This document shows, piece by piece, positions 27,361-38,815 of a DNA stretch of 64,000 nucleotides (within the stretch, counting starts at the first letter, position 1; each line of letters opens with the position of its first letter). Origin of the DNA: Vigna angularis (taxonomy: Eukaryota; Streptophyta; Magnoliopsida; Fabales; Fabaceae). A program made the translations under genes and the position numbers. Below the pieces are notes generated by a model. That model did no database searches. It was not told where the DNA came from and saw only the letters and a list, made by a program, of their open reading frames with translations. Location: NCBI RefSeq assembly GCF_016808095.1, contig NC_068970.1, positions 27,076,501-27,140,500 of the forward strand, given 5' to 3'.

Positions 27361-27369
27361 GTAGTGATT

Positions 27370-28400
27370 TAATATTTCTATCAAATTGAAAAACCTTTTA
27401 TAATTTCATTTTTTTTTTCAAATTAATATTTTTATTTTTATTTTTCACTTTCTCATTTTTAAGTTAATATATTTCTAAAAACATTTCTGAATTTTTTTAA
27501 ATTATTTTTTTTTTGTATTTTTGTAAATTGTTATTAATTTTCATTCATTTATCTTATACTACAAAAATATATGAAATTATCGACGAAATTTTATCGAAAA
27601 AAATGAATTTGTCAGTAAATTTGAGTTACTACGAATTTTAAAATTTTAATTACCGATGAATTTTATTGACAGATACATTACTGATGAATTTTTTCGATAA
27701 ATCACCGATGAAAAAGTTCGTCAATAAAAAAACAACAAATTTTCTGTCCAAATCTTTCGTCCACTTTTATCTCTTTATCTCTATTTTCTTCAAAAAGAAA
27801 ACACGAATGTCCCTCTCTTTATCTCCATTTGTCAAGGTCACAACACCACATTGGCAAACCCACAACACCTCATTAGATCTCATCTCATGGCCACAACTCT
27901 CAACCTTCTACAACTTTTTACTTTCATCCAAACGCGTTGTCGCCATGACTAGAAGCTATGTCACTATCGCCAAACACCATAGCATCTCCGCTTCAGTCAT
28001 GAACACGAGAATTAATTTGGGTAGGTCAAGGAATCTCGATCCATTCCACCTGTAATAGTCATAGAATCACTAGTGTGTGTGATTATGTGTTGGTGAGTTC
28101 TTGAGTGGTTATGTGTTGGTGGGTTCTCAACTAAAAATTGATTGGAAAGAAGATGAAGTGTTGGATGTAAAGATGAAATGTTGGGTTGAGAAGAAGTTGC
28201 AAATGTGTGGTTGTGGGGGAGAAATAGAACAGCAGCAAGAGTAAGCAAATTTGATTTTGTTGGCAAAAAAACACAAATTGAAATCGTAAAACAAAAAAGA
28301 AGAAAGAGAGATATAGATGAAGAAGAACCAAATCATGGTATTTATTGACAAAATTTATTGACACATTTTTTTTTGTAAGTAATTACAAATGAATATTTCA
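27370..28400. mobile_element. Degenerate CACTA-like end and associated low-complexity DNA
   Basis: From about 27558 'ctacaaaaatat' is followed by repeated 'accgatgaatttt' / 'cgacgaaatttt' motifs to about 27720, looking like a CACTA terminus with its subterminal repeats. No matching right end or TSD was found. The middle (27760-28060) has a chance open frame and I recognise no domain. Confidence 0.35.
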
Positions 28401-29619
28401 CTTAAACCAACTCAGGAGCTTCCCTTCTCATATAGAAAGAAACAATCTTGAGTCACACTTCCCATGCAATATTTTAAAATTGGAAATATTGGTTTACTTG
28501 AGAAAGCCAATCAAGTGGATCTGAAACATCCAAGAAAGCTAATTAGATTTTGCGAAAATGAAGATTTGGAGAAGGAGGAGGTGAAAGTTGGTTAAATGGT
28601 GGTATAGTAGTATTTGTGGTTGCTATAGTAAATTTTGCTATAGTGTGTAAAGCCAAAGATATTTGGTGAGAAGATTGGTGGAGAAATGTCTGCGGAGGGG
28701 GTGTAGGTGGTTTGGTTGTCATATTGAAAAGGAGGATATTGACAAATATCATGGAGGGTTTCCTACTTGATCTCCAAGTAGAATGACGGGCATGAATGGA
28801 CGGTTGAAAAGTAGTATAACGAATATCTTGTATGGTTATGGCAACATTAAATTGGGATTGGAAATTGGTTAACTTTTCAAAGATACCTTGCAAGGTTTCT
28901 TCAATATCTTATTTTGGTTTAGGGGCAAGAAGGTCAATGAGAGCACAAAATGAATACACTACAAAACAGAAGGAGGGACCTACCTAAATAAAAAAAATAA
29001 AAAATTTCTTTTCTACCCTTATATACTGGCTTTTTCCTTTTACTAAGGCCTTGTACACACTAAGAGTGTCTTGTAGCGACAATTGACCCTAATCTAACGG
29101 AAATATTCTTTTAGAACAGAGAAATACAGTTTCATATAAACTAATCAACCCTTACAAAATATAATCCCTAAATTTGTTAGGCTTAGCGATGATATGTGGG
29201 CCTAGATATGTCCTCGTTTTCTCTTTTGTTTGTTGTAAATCTTTCCTGTAGCACTTGCTTCTCTTTTCTAAACGTTTTTCTCTTTCATTATTTTCTCTTT
29301 TTACCCATTACCATTAGTAAATGAGTCAGCAAATATAATATTAAAAATAAAGTGTCTCATAGGTGTTGCTGAATTGAAGGAGTCTATATATCATTTTGTT
29401 GTTCCATACAAAGAGTGCATGAATTATCAGTAAAGTTGAATTGCAAGTCACAACAAACATTGAGTAAGCCCTTGTAATGTCTATTTTGTGGACATGTGTA
29501 ACAAATTGATCTTCCTGACTAACTCGGTTTGCAAATAACTACTTTTGAAGAGTCCTATGTCACAATTGAATTAAACCCTTGAGTAGAATAGTATTATTAT
29601 AAGAGTTTACAGTGTAAGT
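28401..29619. other. Intergenic region 3' of the TBL gene
   Basis: No supported gene. A minus-strand open frame (28543-28893, 116 codons) is Thr/Pro/Ser-rich with no recognised domain and looks like a chance frame or relic TE sequence. 'cactacaaaacag' at about 28958 resembles a lone CACTA terminus. The last about 200 bp may be the 3' UTR of the TBL gene. Confidence 0.35.
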
Positions 29620-32011
29620 TCAGCTGATTAGAGCTCCATTTAGGAGTTCATTCCAAGTATCAGGTAACCCTGGTAAGCACCAGTGACTGCAATCATTTCC
29701 TGCATGGTCCCCGCTATAAGCAGAGGGATGTGCATCTTTTCTTAGCTGTGAGAGAAGTGTTATGTCAAGTAGATAAACTTTACTCTTCATGTTCTTCAAC
29801 ACTCTATTCACTATATTTGCTGCAGGAGGTAGACCAGCAGGATATGTTGACCCTCCAAGTGGTTCAAGTTCTCCACTACAGCTCTTCCTCGGTTCATTCC
29901 ACTCTTCACCTCTGATTCAAAACATCATCATCAAATGCATTTCAGTTCGTTAATATTTCCTAAAATAAGGATTTCGGCTAATAACAAGAGTTACTTACTG
30001 ATAATGAGTGGGAGAAATGCCTTGAAAGAAAACTTTTGTTTTGCTAGGGTCTATGTTTTGATCAACCCATTCACCCCATGTGCTCATTCCTTTATAAAAA
30101 GCCTCCAAACGCTCCATGTTCTTTAGTAGATTCGGACCGTCTCTAATGTAATCCCATCTGAAAGGACAACCATGAATTGAAAATTTTACTACAATCAATT
30201 AGAAATAATAAGATCAATCTATTTATAAGCTAAGTTTGAAGAATGTGTTACATAGAACAAACTCATTTTTTTAATATAATAATGGTTAAATTTATTTATA
30301 GTTTGTAGATTTTTATATTAATCTTAAAATGATTGGTGAGGGAAATAATACCCTTGAGAATTTCCTGTGTGGGTCCACCAATGCCAGGAGTTGAAGATTA
30401 ACATGTCCATGCCAATCCAAGCATTACCCGCTTGTATAGAGTCTAGTGTGAGCACGCGTCCAACTTCTTCTCGAACTATGTCCACCAAATATGGTGTGCG
30501 ATAAAGTTCTATGGTTACTTCATAATCCTGCACAAACCCACCAACAACTCTAGTTACCTTACCACACTTCCATTTTAGTGGCTCAGATTATATTTCAAAT
30601 TCAATCATTGTATACACAGATTTAGATGCTTAAAGATTCACGTGGAAAATAGTAACTTGTCTACATAACTTTATTATATGCTAAAATAATAATACTAAAA
30701 TAGTCATGTAAGTACTTTTAAGAATAAAATTATTTTATTAAATCCTCAAAAAGATATTAAATAAAAAGGGTGAAATTGCTACTATTTTTTTTTTCTTCAC
30801 TTATTTTCTACGTTGCTACCAATCTATATGGAATGTTTACAAACATTATGCATTGGGGGGTTGGAGATGTTATGCCAAGAATGAGTTTTAATTATTATGA
30901 CATAATAAGTGATTGATGTTGATTAAAGTTAAAGTGTAGAATAATGAAGGCCAATAATTGCAATAGAGCCTCCAAGTTGTACTCCAACACGGGTTGACAA
31001 AAGCGTCTCACACACAGCCTGTCAAAGTCTTATTCTGAAGAATCCTAATGGAGAACAGAAAAGAAAAAAAACTCAGTTTTGTTTTATGGCTTAATCTTAC
31101 AAAAAACAGACAAATTAATTTTCTGAAACGGGTGTTATAAACAGGGAGTAGAATAAGATGGAGAAAGAGAGAAAGGGGTGAAAAATGAAGACACGTGAAA
31201 ATGTTGGATTTAGTATTATTTGCGAAAAGAGACAAAGAGAACAAAGAAAAAAAAAAAGATATTAAAGGAAACCTGGAAGGTCACTGTGGACAAAGCTTCT
31301 CTCCTCACAAAAGTGGTGGTGGCATTGGGCACCGACGCGTGAAGCATGCACGACAATGATTCCCACATGTTCAGACTCAGTGAGTCACCCACAAACATTA
31401 TCCTCTTACCCCTCCATCTCTTCAAGAAATCCACTCCATCGAACCTAATACAAAAGTTGCAATTACACCAACAGACTCAAATGTTGAAACATATTCCAAA
31501 ACTAACTTTTGATCCTTTCTAACGAGCAAAACAGAACATGGAAGATTTGCCCTTGAATCTATGCAATAATGGTAACTTCTTTTGAGCCAAGTTAATCTAT
31601 TGTAAGTTGAAACCAATCTACTAGTTGTAGTAATTGCGAAAGGAGAATCTGGTTTGAAAGCAGTGGTAAATGTAGGAAAATATGCATTTATTTGAAAGAG
31701 CTTAAAGAAGAGTACCTGGGTAAGGCACAAGAATCAGGCTTCCAAGAGTATTTGAGATACTGTTTGTCGGGTCTCCCATACTTTTGGCAGTCAAACTCAG
31801 CATCTATAAAGGGGCAGCTTGAAGAATCATAGAGAGGAAGTGAAGGGTCAATCACCCAACTTCCAATGAACAAATTACACCTATTAGTTATTTCCTTTCT
31901 TCCCTTCAGCCGAGTCACATTATAGTTACCAGACTTTGCTGCTCTTGCTTGGTGCAAGGACACAACCAGAAGCAAAACCAGCACAACCAAGATATTGACT
32001 TTAGCACCCAT
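29620..32011 (-). CDS. TBL (trichome birefringence-like / PMR5 family) polysaccharide O-acetyltransferase (five exons, 364 aa)
   Basis: Minus-strand exons: 32011-31716, 31444-31273, 30527-30352, 30157-29999 and 29911-29620 (stop TGA). All junctions are GT-AG in consistent phase. An N-terminal hydrophobic segment (about 5-24) is a signal peptide or Golgi membrane anchor. The PMR5N/TBL domain begins about residue 44 ([37 protein letters not shown]). The esterase-like GDS motif is at 118-120 ([10 protein letters not shown], Ser120 the presumed nucleophile), and the DxxH motif DCSH at 341-344 ([11 protein letters not shown]) completes the catalytic set. Family members transfer acetyl groups to xylan, mannan or pectin in the Golgi or cell wall. 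Short length and motif context suggest the TBL37-43 group; the exact polymer cannot be told. Length is normal for the family and no defect is seen. Confidence 0.92.
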
Positions 32012-32108
32012 ATGTTGTTGTTCTTACTGTTTTGAGGTCCCAAAGCTCAGAGAGAGAAAGTGAGAGAAATAAGAACAGCCTTGTACTTACTTGTTCACTT
32101 GTGTGTGA

Positions 32109-32117
32109 GCTTATATA
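32109..32117 (-). promoter_or_regulatory. TATA box of the TBL gene
   Basis: Minus-strand 'tatataagc' lies about 100 bp upstream of the start codon at 32011. Confidence 0.55.
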
Positions 32118-32187
32118 GGAGAGAGAAACTGAAGAAGAAAAGGTTGTCCCTTGTGGTGGGTTCACATGGTGGAGGTGGTGCTTGTGA

Positions 32188-32226
32188 ACTTTGATTCTTA
32201 TTATTATTATTATTATTATTATTATA
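32188..32226 (+). repeat. (TTA)n microsatellite
   Basis: About 12 uninterrupted 'tta' units in the upstream region of the TBL gene. Confidence 0.95.
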
Positions 32227-33835
32227 AAAATAATTATTTTGGTAACATGAGTTGGGGAGATCTTGGATGGATCCGTTATGGTGCTCTATGTGACCTGTGC
32301 TTGAAACTAAAGAGCTTGTTTTATGGGAAAAATCAATGTTACTACATTATTGTTCTTTTCCCTTCCACACTGCCTCTGCCCCCATGTCACGGGCGCACAT
32401 AACATTACGGTCAAATATTTCATATGCATAGATCTTGTTTTTGGTGAAAGTTTTTCGGTAGATAACTACGTTCCATTTCCATTGTTACGATTTCATTTTC
32501 TCTCTTTACAAATGAAAATATGTTCACATCACCATGAAATAAAGAAATCAAATAACCGTGAAGGGATATGATGAATAAATGGACTTTAATTTCATCGCAA
32601 TAAATAAATAAATTTTTTATAAGATATATTTAATAAATATCAACTTTAAATCTAAATAATTCAACTAGTTTATAAAGTAATGCAATAAATTCAACAAAGA
32701 TAGACTGCATATCATGTTTAAATATACTTACCGAAACTAAATAATTCAATGAGTTATAGTGTTTCGTAGCATACACACAAAAAGCTGGTTAGCTTTTTGA
32801 GTAATTGAAGTTTAATAATATATGAGAAGAGTTCTCATGATAAAGAGAGTTTACTTTGTATCTTTTAAATAGAAAAAAGAGTGACTAAGAATAAGTGTGT
32901 ATTTTTTGATAAAATATTATATATATTTATAAGATTTCTAAATCTTGAAATTTATGGTAAAAACTAATAATATTTAAATAATATCTAAGAAATATAATAA
33001 CTTACTGTTAAATTAATAAAATAATAACAATATAATATATTATCTGATTAATCGTATATTTTATTAATATATAATATTAAAAGATATTGTTACGTAATCA
33101 AATTATTAATATATTTTTGTTAATATATGATAATTACATCAATTAATATCTTTAAAAATATTATTTAATTACTTTATATTAATAATATTAAATGAACGTT
33201 CTTACATCCACTACTTAGTATATTTATTGGATCATACATTCACAATAACTGTTTATAAATGGGTACGAAAACAGTCATGTTTTTATAGTATTATTATATA
33301 AAATGTTTTGCGTACGTAAAATTCATACCGTTGTAATTAGCTTATCTTTAAATTATGTGTATACTTTTGTAAAGTTTATTGGAGTATACTGGATTATAAT
33401 AGACCTGATTAATAGTAGATTGCTGTTCAAATTTGACAACTGCATTTACTTCGTTCCTCTCATGTTCCCTGTCACGGGTCCGAATCAGTATACACAAAAA
33501 CTAAACAAAATGAAATTAGCAGACAACCTTGGCCACAACTTACTCAAGTGTTTTTTTATGACATTTAATGCTAATGAGGTTTGAATTTATGCTATTATAC
33601 ACACTGTTCAATATCTATCATTACATCAATCTTAATAATAACTTACTTAAAATGGGATTTTTCGACTTAATACTACAGATTTAATTTTTAAAATGCAATA
33701 GAATCCAGTACTTATAGAATATGTCCCTCAAATAGAAATATATTTAAGATATATAGTATTGCCATTGAATAATGTAATAAGTCTACGTGGAACCTTGTCA
33801 AATATTTTTAAATAAAGGTTGATAATATGTAGTTC
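32227..33835. other. AT-rich intergenic region upstream of the TBL gene
   Basis: No gene, RNA or complete mobile element recognised. Confidence 0.5.
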
Positions 33836-34280
33836 ACTTGAAGATATTTGGAGAAGATGATTTGGAAAGGAGATTGAATGAATTTGAGGAGATTTGAGGA
33901 TAATTTTTTGTTGTTTGTTTGAATAGATTTGGAAGTAATTAAAAGTGAATTTAAAGATAAAATTTATGAAAATTAGTGAAGAATTTGATTGATGTGATAA
34001 ATAAAAAGAATTATTTAATTGGTAGTAATTAAAGATTACCAAAACGTCCCTAGTTATTAAAATAATATAAAATGATTGTTAATGTTATATTTAATTGTAA
34101 AAATGTTTATAAAAAGTAAAAAATTAACATTAATTATTAAAAATAATTTTAATATTATAAAAAAAATTATTTTAGTAAAATGAATTTATTTTTAAAAAGA
34201 TACGAATATCATCACATATTAAAATATTGGAATAAAAAATTAATAAAAGGTTATAATTGAAAATATTCCCAAAGTTTTAA
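33836..34280. mobile_element. Terminal part of a MITE/foldback family, inverted relative to 36460-36785
   Basis: 'agatgatttgga', 'gaatttgattgatgtgata' and 'taattaaagattaccaaaa' read forward here. They recur in inverted form at about 36550-36750. The two copies are diverged by eye but collinear. Either they are the two ends of one about 2.9 kb element (33836-36785), or they are two members of one MITE family in opposite orientation. Confidence 0.55.
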
Positions 34281-36020
34281 ACATGGAAGAGTTTCTTGTA
34301 TAATTTGAACACAATAAAAACAATAATATAATATAAATAAAAATTTATCCATAGACTTAAAAATCCACCACCACCGTATATGTTATGTTAGGAAGTTTTT
34401 AGGAAATTTCGTGCACCTTCTTATCTTTCTTTTTCATTTTCAATGAAAGCAAAGGAAACACAACTACTGCATCTTGTCACCTTCTTCACATTTCATAAGC
34501 TGATTTAATGGGATCGAAATCTTCTCTGCAGATTTCATATCCATTGTTGAATCTGCTTTCATGCATAACAGTACATCATCTTCTTCCTCTTCTGCATCAT
34601 ACACTCCTTTCTTACTATTTTGTTTTTTATAGTTTAAGATGTTCTTCAACACTCCTTTCAAACACACTCTACATCCTCCAGTCTGCATCCTCCACTCTCC
34701 ACCATCCTCCGCTTTCGTCACCGTCATGCTAGGGTCCAATCTCGAAACCATTTTCAACCTCCAACCTCGCACAACCATCATGTAAGGAAACGTGACAATG
34801 AGGAACCGAATACGAAGACCTGGGAACCGAATACACCACTCCGTTGCCAAATGAACAAGCTTGGAACCGATTAACATGGCTGGAACCGAATACAGCAGTG
34901 ATGGGAACCGAATACAACACCCTTCAATATTGCTTTTTTCACCGGAATCGAATATTCCTCCTGCGTAACCGAATACAGCTTCCTTGGTGGGATTCGTTCT
35001 TCCTCTTCAGGCACAAATATACTTCGTCATCACCTAGCAAATTCCTTACCTTCAAAAGAGACCAAAGTTACTCCTCACATGTGCATATCTGTAGCAATAA
35101 TATTTTTAAAAAGATGTACGGAATCGATTATGGTTACTGGGAATCCAATCCATCTTATTTTATACACGATTCCTGTAACTGTTATTATATAGATGATATT
35201 TTACAAATACATGAGGGCAAACATATCATTTTGACTTAAATCATTGCAGATAGCCTCACTTCAGCGAAGAAGTCAAAACCACACAATCCTGCAAATTCAT
35301 CTCTTTTCATCGTCTTCAATCCGTACAAGTGAATACGGATTCACTCGCACTTTCCATCGTCTTCAATCCACGCAAGCGAACATGAATTCACTCACAAATC
35401 CATATTTGCATTTCTTCAGTCTTATCCGCGAAAGTGAACACGGTGTTAAAAGGTGGTATTTTGAAGTATACTAGGTTACTTTTATTTAAATATTAGTATA
35501 TACAATTGTTTTTTCGTTATGAAATTTAGTTTGTTTTTTCTAATAAAATAATGTTTGTATGTAATAATACATGCAATTACTTGTCTTTTGCATTCTATAG
35601 TAAATACAAACCTGAAGATCCCAGCCCATACTAGAAGATAATAAAAATGAAAATCTTCCTTAATATTTTGTTATCCTTTTTTTTCTTTAATACGAGTCCA
35701 CTTGCTTTGGGTCAACTCATTTTTTCTATTAAAAAACTTGAAATATATAGTATATAGCACGATCACATAGGAAAACACTAAAAAAGCGTTGCAGAGCAGA
35801 GTTGTCCAGTGACACCGACGAAATTATAAAACCTTTTTCATCTGTCTAATCAAAAGTAAAAGTCTCAAATCTAAAAGTTAGAAGATTAAATCAATGACAC
35901 CACCATACACAATATAATTAAAGGTAATCAAATTGAAATCAACTGTTGTGCTCAGCGTCTAAATTTATTTATCACATTTTCCTATTTGCACTATATTATA
36001 TTATTATTTTAGCCCAAAAA
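34281..36020. other. Unidentified region with a short dispersed repeat 'ggaaccgaatac'
   Basis: Between about 34795 and 35160 the 12-mer ggaaccgaatac and close variants occur about eight or nine times at 20-60 bp intervals. At 35300-35400 'catcgtcttcaatcc' and 'gaattcactc'-like segments repeat. Open frames on both strands (for example 34464-34877 minus) have no recognised domain. It may be the interior of a foldback element or captured sequence; I cannot assign it. Confidence 0.4.
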
Positions 36021-36025
36021 GACTA

Positions 36026-36785
36026 AGGCTCTGTTGGTTTGAGGTGATTTAATGTAGAAGTGAATTTGCAAGGATGGATTTGTAAAGTAAATTGTGTTCG
36101 GTGGAACTGATTTGCGATGACGGATAAGCACTTCATAAGACTGATTTGCAAGAATTTACGTTTTTTGAGGCTCTCCCACTTTTGCAAAGATTGGCGCTGA
36201 TTTGAGATGGAAAGTCATAAATGTCCCTGTGCTTTAACTATAATTCCACGACCATTTAAAAAAAACCATGCATTATTTTCGTACTCCATTCCAGTTGCAT
36301 TGTGCTATCAATAGTGTGGCTTCCTAAGTCAAGACTTTGGACTATCCAGAGGCATGCTTTTGAAATATTGGATCAAATCTCAAATTAAAGTTTCCCAAGT
36401 TTCTTCAATAGGTATGTTTCATATCACTAGATTTTATAATTTTTAAACATTAATTTTATAAATTATTCATAATTTTTTTCTCTTTATAAACATTTTTACA
36501 ATTAAATATAATATTAAAAAATAACTTTTTATATTACTTTTATAACTAGGGGCATTTTGGTAATCTTTAATTTCTACCAATTAAACTAATTTTAAAAATC
36601 TATCACATCAATCAAATCCTACACTAATTCTCACAAACTTTACTTCCAAATCCACTCTCAATTTACCACAAATCCACTCAAAAAAACAACTACAAAATTA
36701 CTCTCAAATCCACTCAAATCCATTTAAATCATCTCCTCCAAATCATCTCCCCCAAATACACCCAAAAGAACACACCCTAAAGAAG
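36026..36785. mobile_element. MITE-like element with imperfect TIRs
   Basis: The left end 'ggctctgttggtttgaggtg' and the inverted right end 'gggtgtgttcttttgggtgt' resemble each other, with G/T-rich subterminal sequence 'atttga.tggatttg' on both sides. No TSD could be fixed. There is no coding capacity. Confidence 0.45.
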
Positions 36786-36789
36786 TATA

Positions 36790-37500
36790 AGATACTAATA
36801 TGAGATTCATATAAATATTAATTTCTAAAAAATAAACAAAAACTAATATTTAAGTATATATTGATATTATGTGATATTATATGAAATAGAGCTCATTATT
36901 AAGTATAGAAATTTCATATATACTTAATTTAAAGTCTCTTGTTGATTTGACTATTAGAGTTTTTGTAAGTAAACTTTTTTCTTCGTAGATTTACAATTCG
37001 GTCACACGTCAACAATTAGGTTATCCCATTTCGAAGACTACTTAGCCAAATCTGATAAAAATAGTTGGTGTCTTTATGGGACTAAGTAGAAATACTTTCC
37101 CATAATGCACAAGTGCATGATGGTGAGACATAACTGAACACAAGCATCCACTTCTTCTATACTAAATATTGACGAACAAATCAACACTTATATGAAGACA
37201 CTCCTCAATAAAAGGAAAATTTCTAACAAGTAGTCGTAGGAATGTGTCCCTTTACCCAGATATAAAAAGGGTCCATATTCCGAAACAAATTGTTATTAAC
37301 ATTTACAAGTACGATGGAACTATAGATCCTGAGGATTGTTGTTTGGTTTCCAACAACTTGAAATACACCAACAAGTATATTGTGTTAGCAAACAAGTGTT
37401 GTATCCATAGGGATTTGGCATAAACATTAGTGCAGTCAGGGGAAACGACAATGATAATTTTCGCCAATAGGCAGCGGTTCCTGAACATGGCACATCCAGG
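36790..37500. other. Intergenic region
   Basis: No supported gene. The overlapping minus-strand frames at 37303-37508 have no recognisable domain. Confidence 0.4.
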
Positions 37501-38072
37501 CGAGGCAAAAAAGGGTAAGATACTGCCTCAGTTTAGAGTTAACTGAAGCAGTAGATTTTTTAATTTTTTTCCCAGGACTTTATGCCTTGGTTCAGATGGA
37601 ACCGAGGCAGTATGTCCCTCTCTACTACCTCGGTTGGGACATTAACTGAGGTAGTAGAGTCCTTTTTTGTTTTTTTTTTCATCCGTTAGCTTTTCTGCTT
37701 CGGTTGTGACCTTAACCGATGCCATAGGGCACTTTTATGCCTTAGTTATGGTCGCAACCGAGGCATATTCCCCCTTTTTTTTAAATCAGGTCGGTTTCTG
37801 CTACATTCCCAACTGCAGAAACAGACCTGCATATAATTTTACAACCAGAACAGTCCAGAATAATCCAGAAGCGTATATTTTGAATGAAAATTATATTAAA
37901 ATATAAATACATTCAATGTAATCATAAATCAACTTCTTAGAAGCATAAATCAATCCAATGTAATCATAAATCAACTTTGAAGGATAAATCAATGCAATGT
38001 ACAAAGTTAAACTAATAATAATGTACAAAAGCATAAAACAACTTAGAAACATAAACTTAGAACTTACTATAT
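37501..38072. mobile_element. CACTA subterminal repeat region (remnant)
   Basis: Multiple copies of CCTCGGTT / AACCGAGGCA and variants on both strands between 37510 and 37790, the same subterminal motif as the CACTA elements at 44358-48661 and 55895-56931. No CACTA terminus is preserved on the left. The sequence then runs into a Ulp1-like coding remnant in the opposite orientation. Confidence 0.7.
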
Positions 38073-38815
38073 CCTAATATCTACTACATACTATTATATA
38101 ATTGAATAACATATTTAGCCAATGTTTTCCTCACGAGTTGAAATGACTTCTCTGGAATTGGAGTAGTCCTATTGAATCTCTACATAAAACACAATGATTT
38201 CAATTAGTGTATATGAAATCTAAACTATAGAGAAAATAAAATTCAAACCTAAATATTAATGTTTGTCATCCACTGGTGTAATGTGCACGAATAATGGTCA
38301 TCATCCAAAACATGACGTACTAACCACATTTGTATGACCTCGTTTGTCTATTACACTACAATATATCATCATAATTATAAAATGTTAAGTAACATCATTG
38401 AAATGGAACCAAATGTAACAAAGTATGGACTAAAATACCAAACCTTAAGGACAACCCATGCAAGCTTTTTAGCTATAGCAATAGATCTCCCAAATAACAT
38501 CATATGTGTTGCAAGGGAACTATTAAAAAAAAATTGCTTTAGCATACATTTATATAATAAAGAAAGCTGAAATATTGAGGTTCTTACCAATCTACTACAT
38601 GTCTAAGAGGGTTGGGAGGAGACTTGTGCAATGAACAAAACCAAACAGCAGTGTTCTCCGGTATGGAGATCACAAGTAGCTGCCATTGACACCTGAAATT
38701 GGTCATAACTTAATTGTCATATACCAAAATTAATCAATGAAACTTTAAAGTTAACAAACTTCACTTACCCAAGTATATAAGGGAGAAAATATATCTCCTT
38801 CCCCATTCCATCTAC
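38073..38815 (-). pseudogene. CACTA-encoded Ulp1-protease-like domain, copy A (truncated)
   Basis: The minus-strand translation around 38610-38695 reads CQWQLLVISIPENTAVWFCS then LHKSPPNPLRHVVDW. This resembles the 'HWxLLVI...VVWFCSLHxKP' block of the Ulp1-like cysteine protease domain found at the C-terminus of many plant CACTA polyproteins. A preceding exon-like piece (38770-38815) encodes MGKEIYFLPYI. The rest of the domain is missing. The whole 743-bp stretch is duplicated at 42586-43327 with only a few differences. Confidence 0.65.

Larger units (their letters stand above)
24654..27366. mobile_element. Non-autonomous CACTA element with captured genes (Pack-CACTA), 2.7 kb
   Basis: Left terminus CACTACAGGAAATG; right terminus ...TTTTTTGTAGTG, the inverted CACTACAAAAAA form. 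The 3-bp target duplication is ATT at 24651-24653 and 27367-27369. Subterminal regions carry the repeated motif (T)ACCGAAGG / CCTTCGGTA, sparse on the left (24680-24760) and dense on the right (27010-27360). It encodes no transposase. Inside, on the minus strand, sit a full early-nodulin-like gene and a fragment of a fatty alcohol oxidase. On the left is a GC-rich block with a 69-bp tandem repeat of unknown origin. It must be mobilised in trans by an autonomous CACTA. Confidence 0.9.

Noticed and set aside
28958..28980. Isolated 'cactacaaaacag' as a CACTA terminus
   Set aside because: No partner end, target duplication or subterminal repeat cluster could be tied to it.
34464..34877. 137-codon minus-strand open frame
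   Set aside because: No domain is recognised, it overlaps the short-repeat cluster, and no splice or promoter context supports it.
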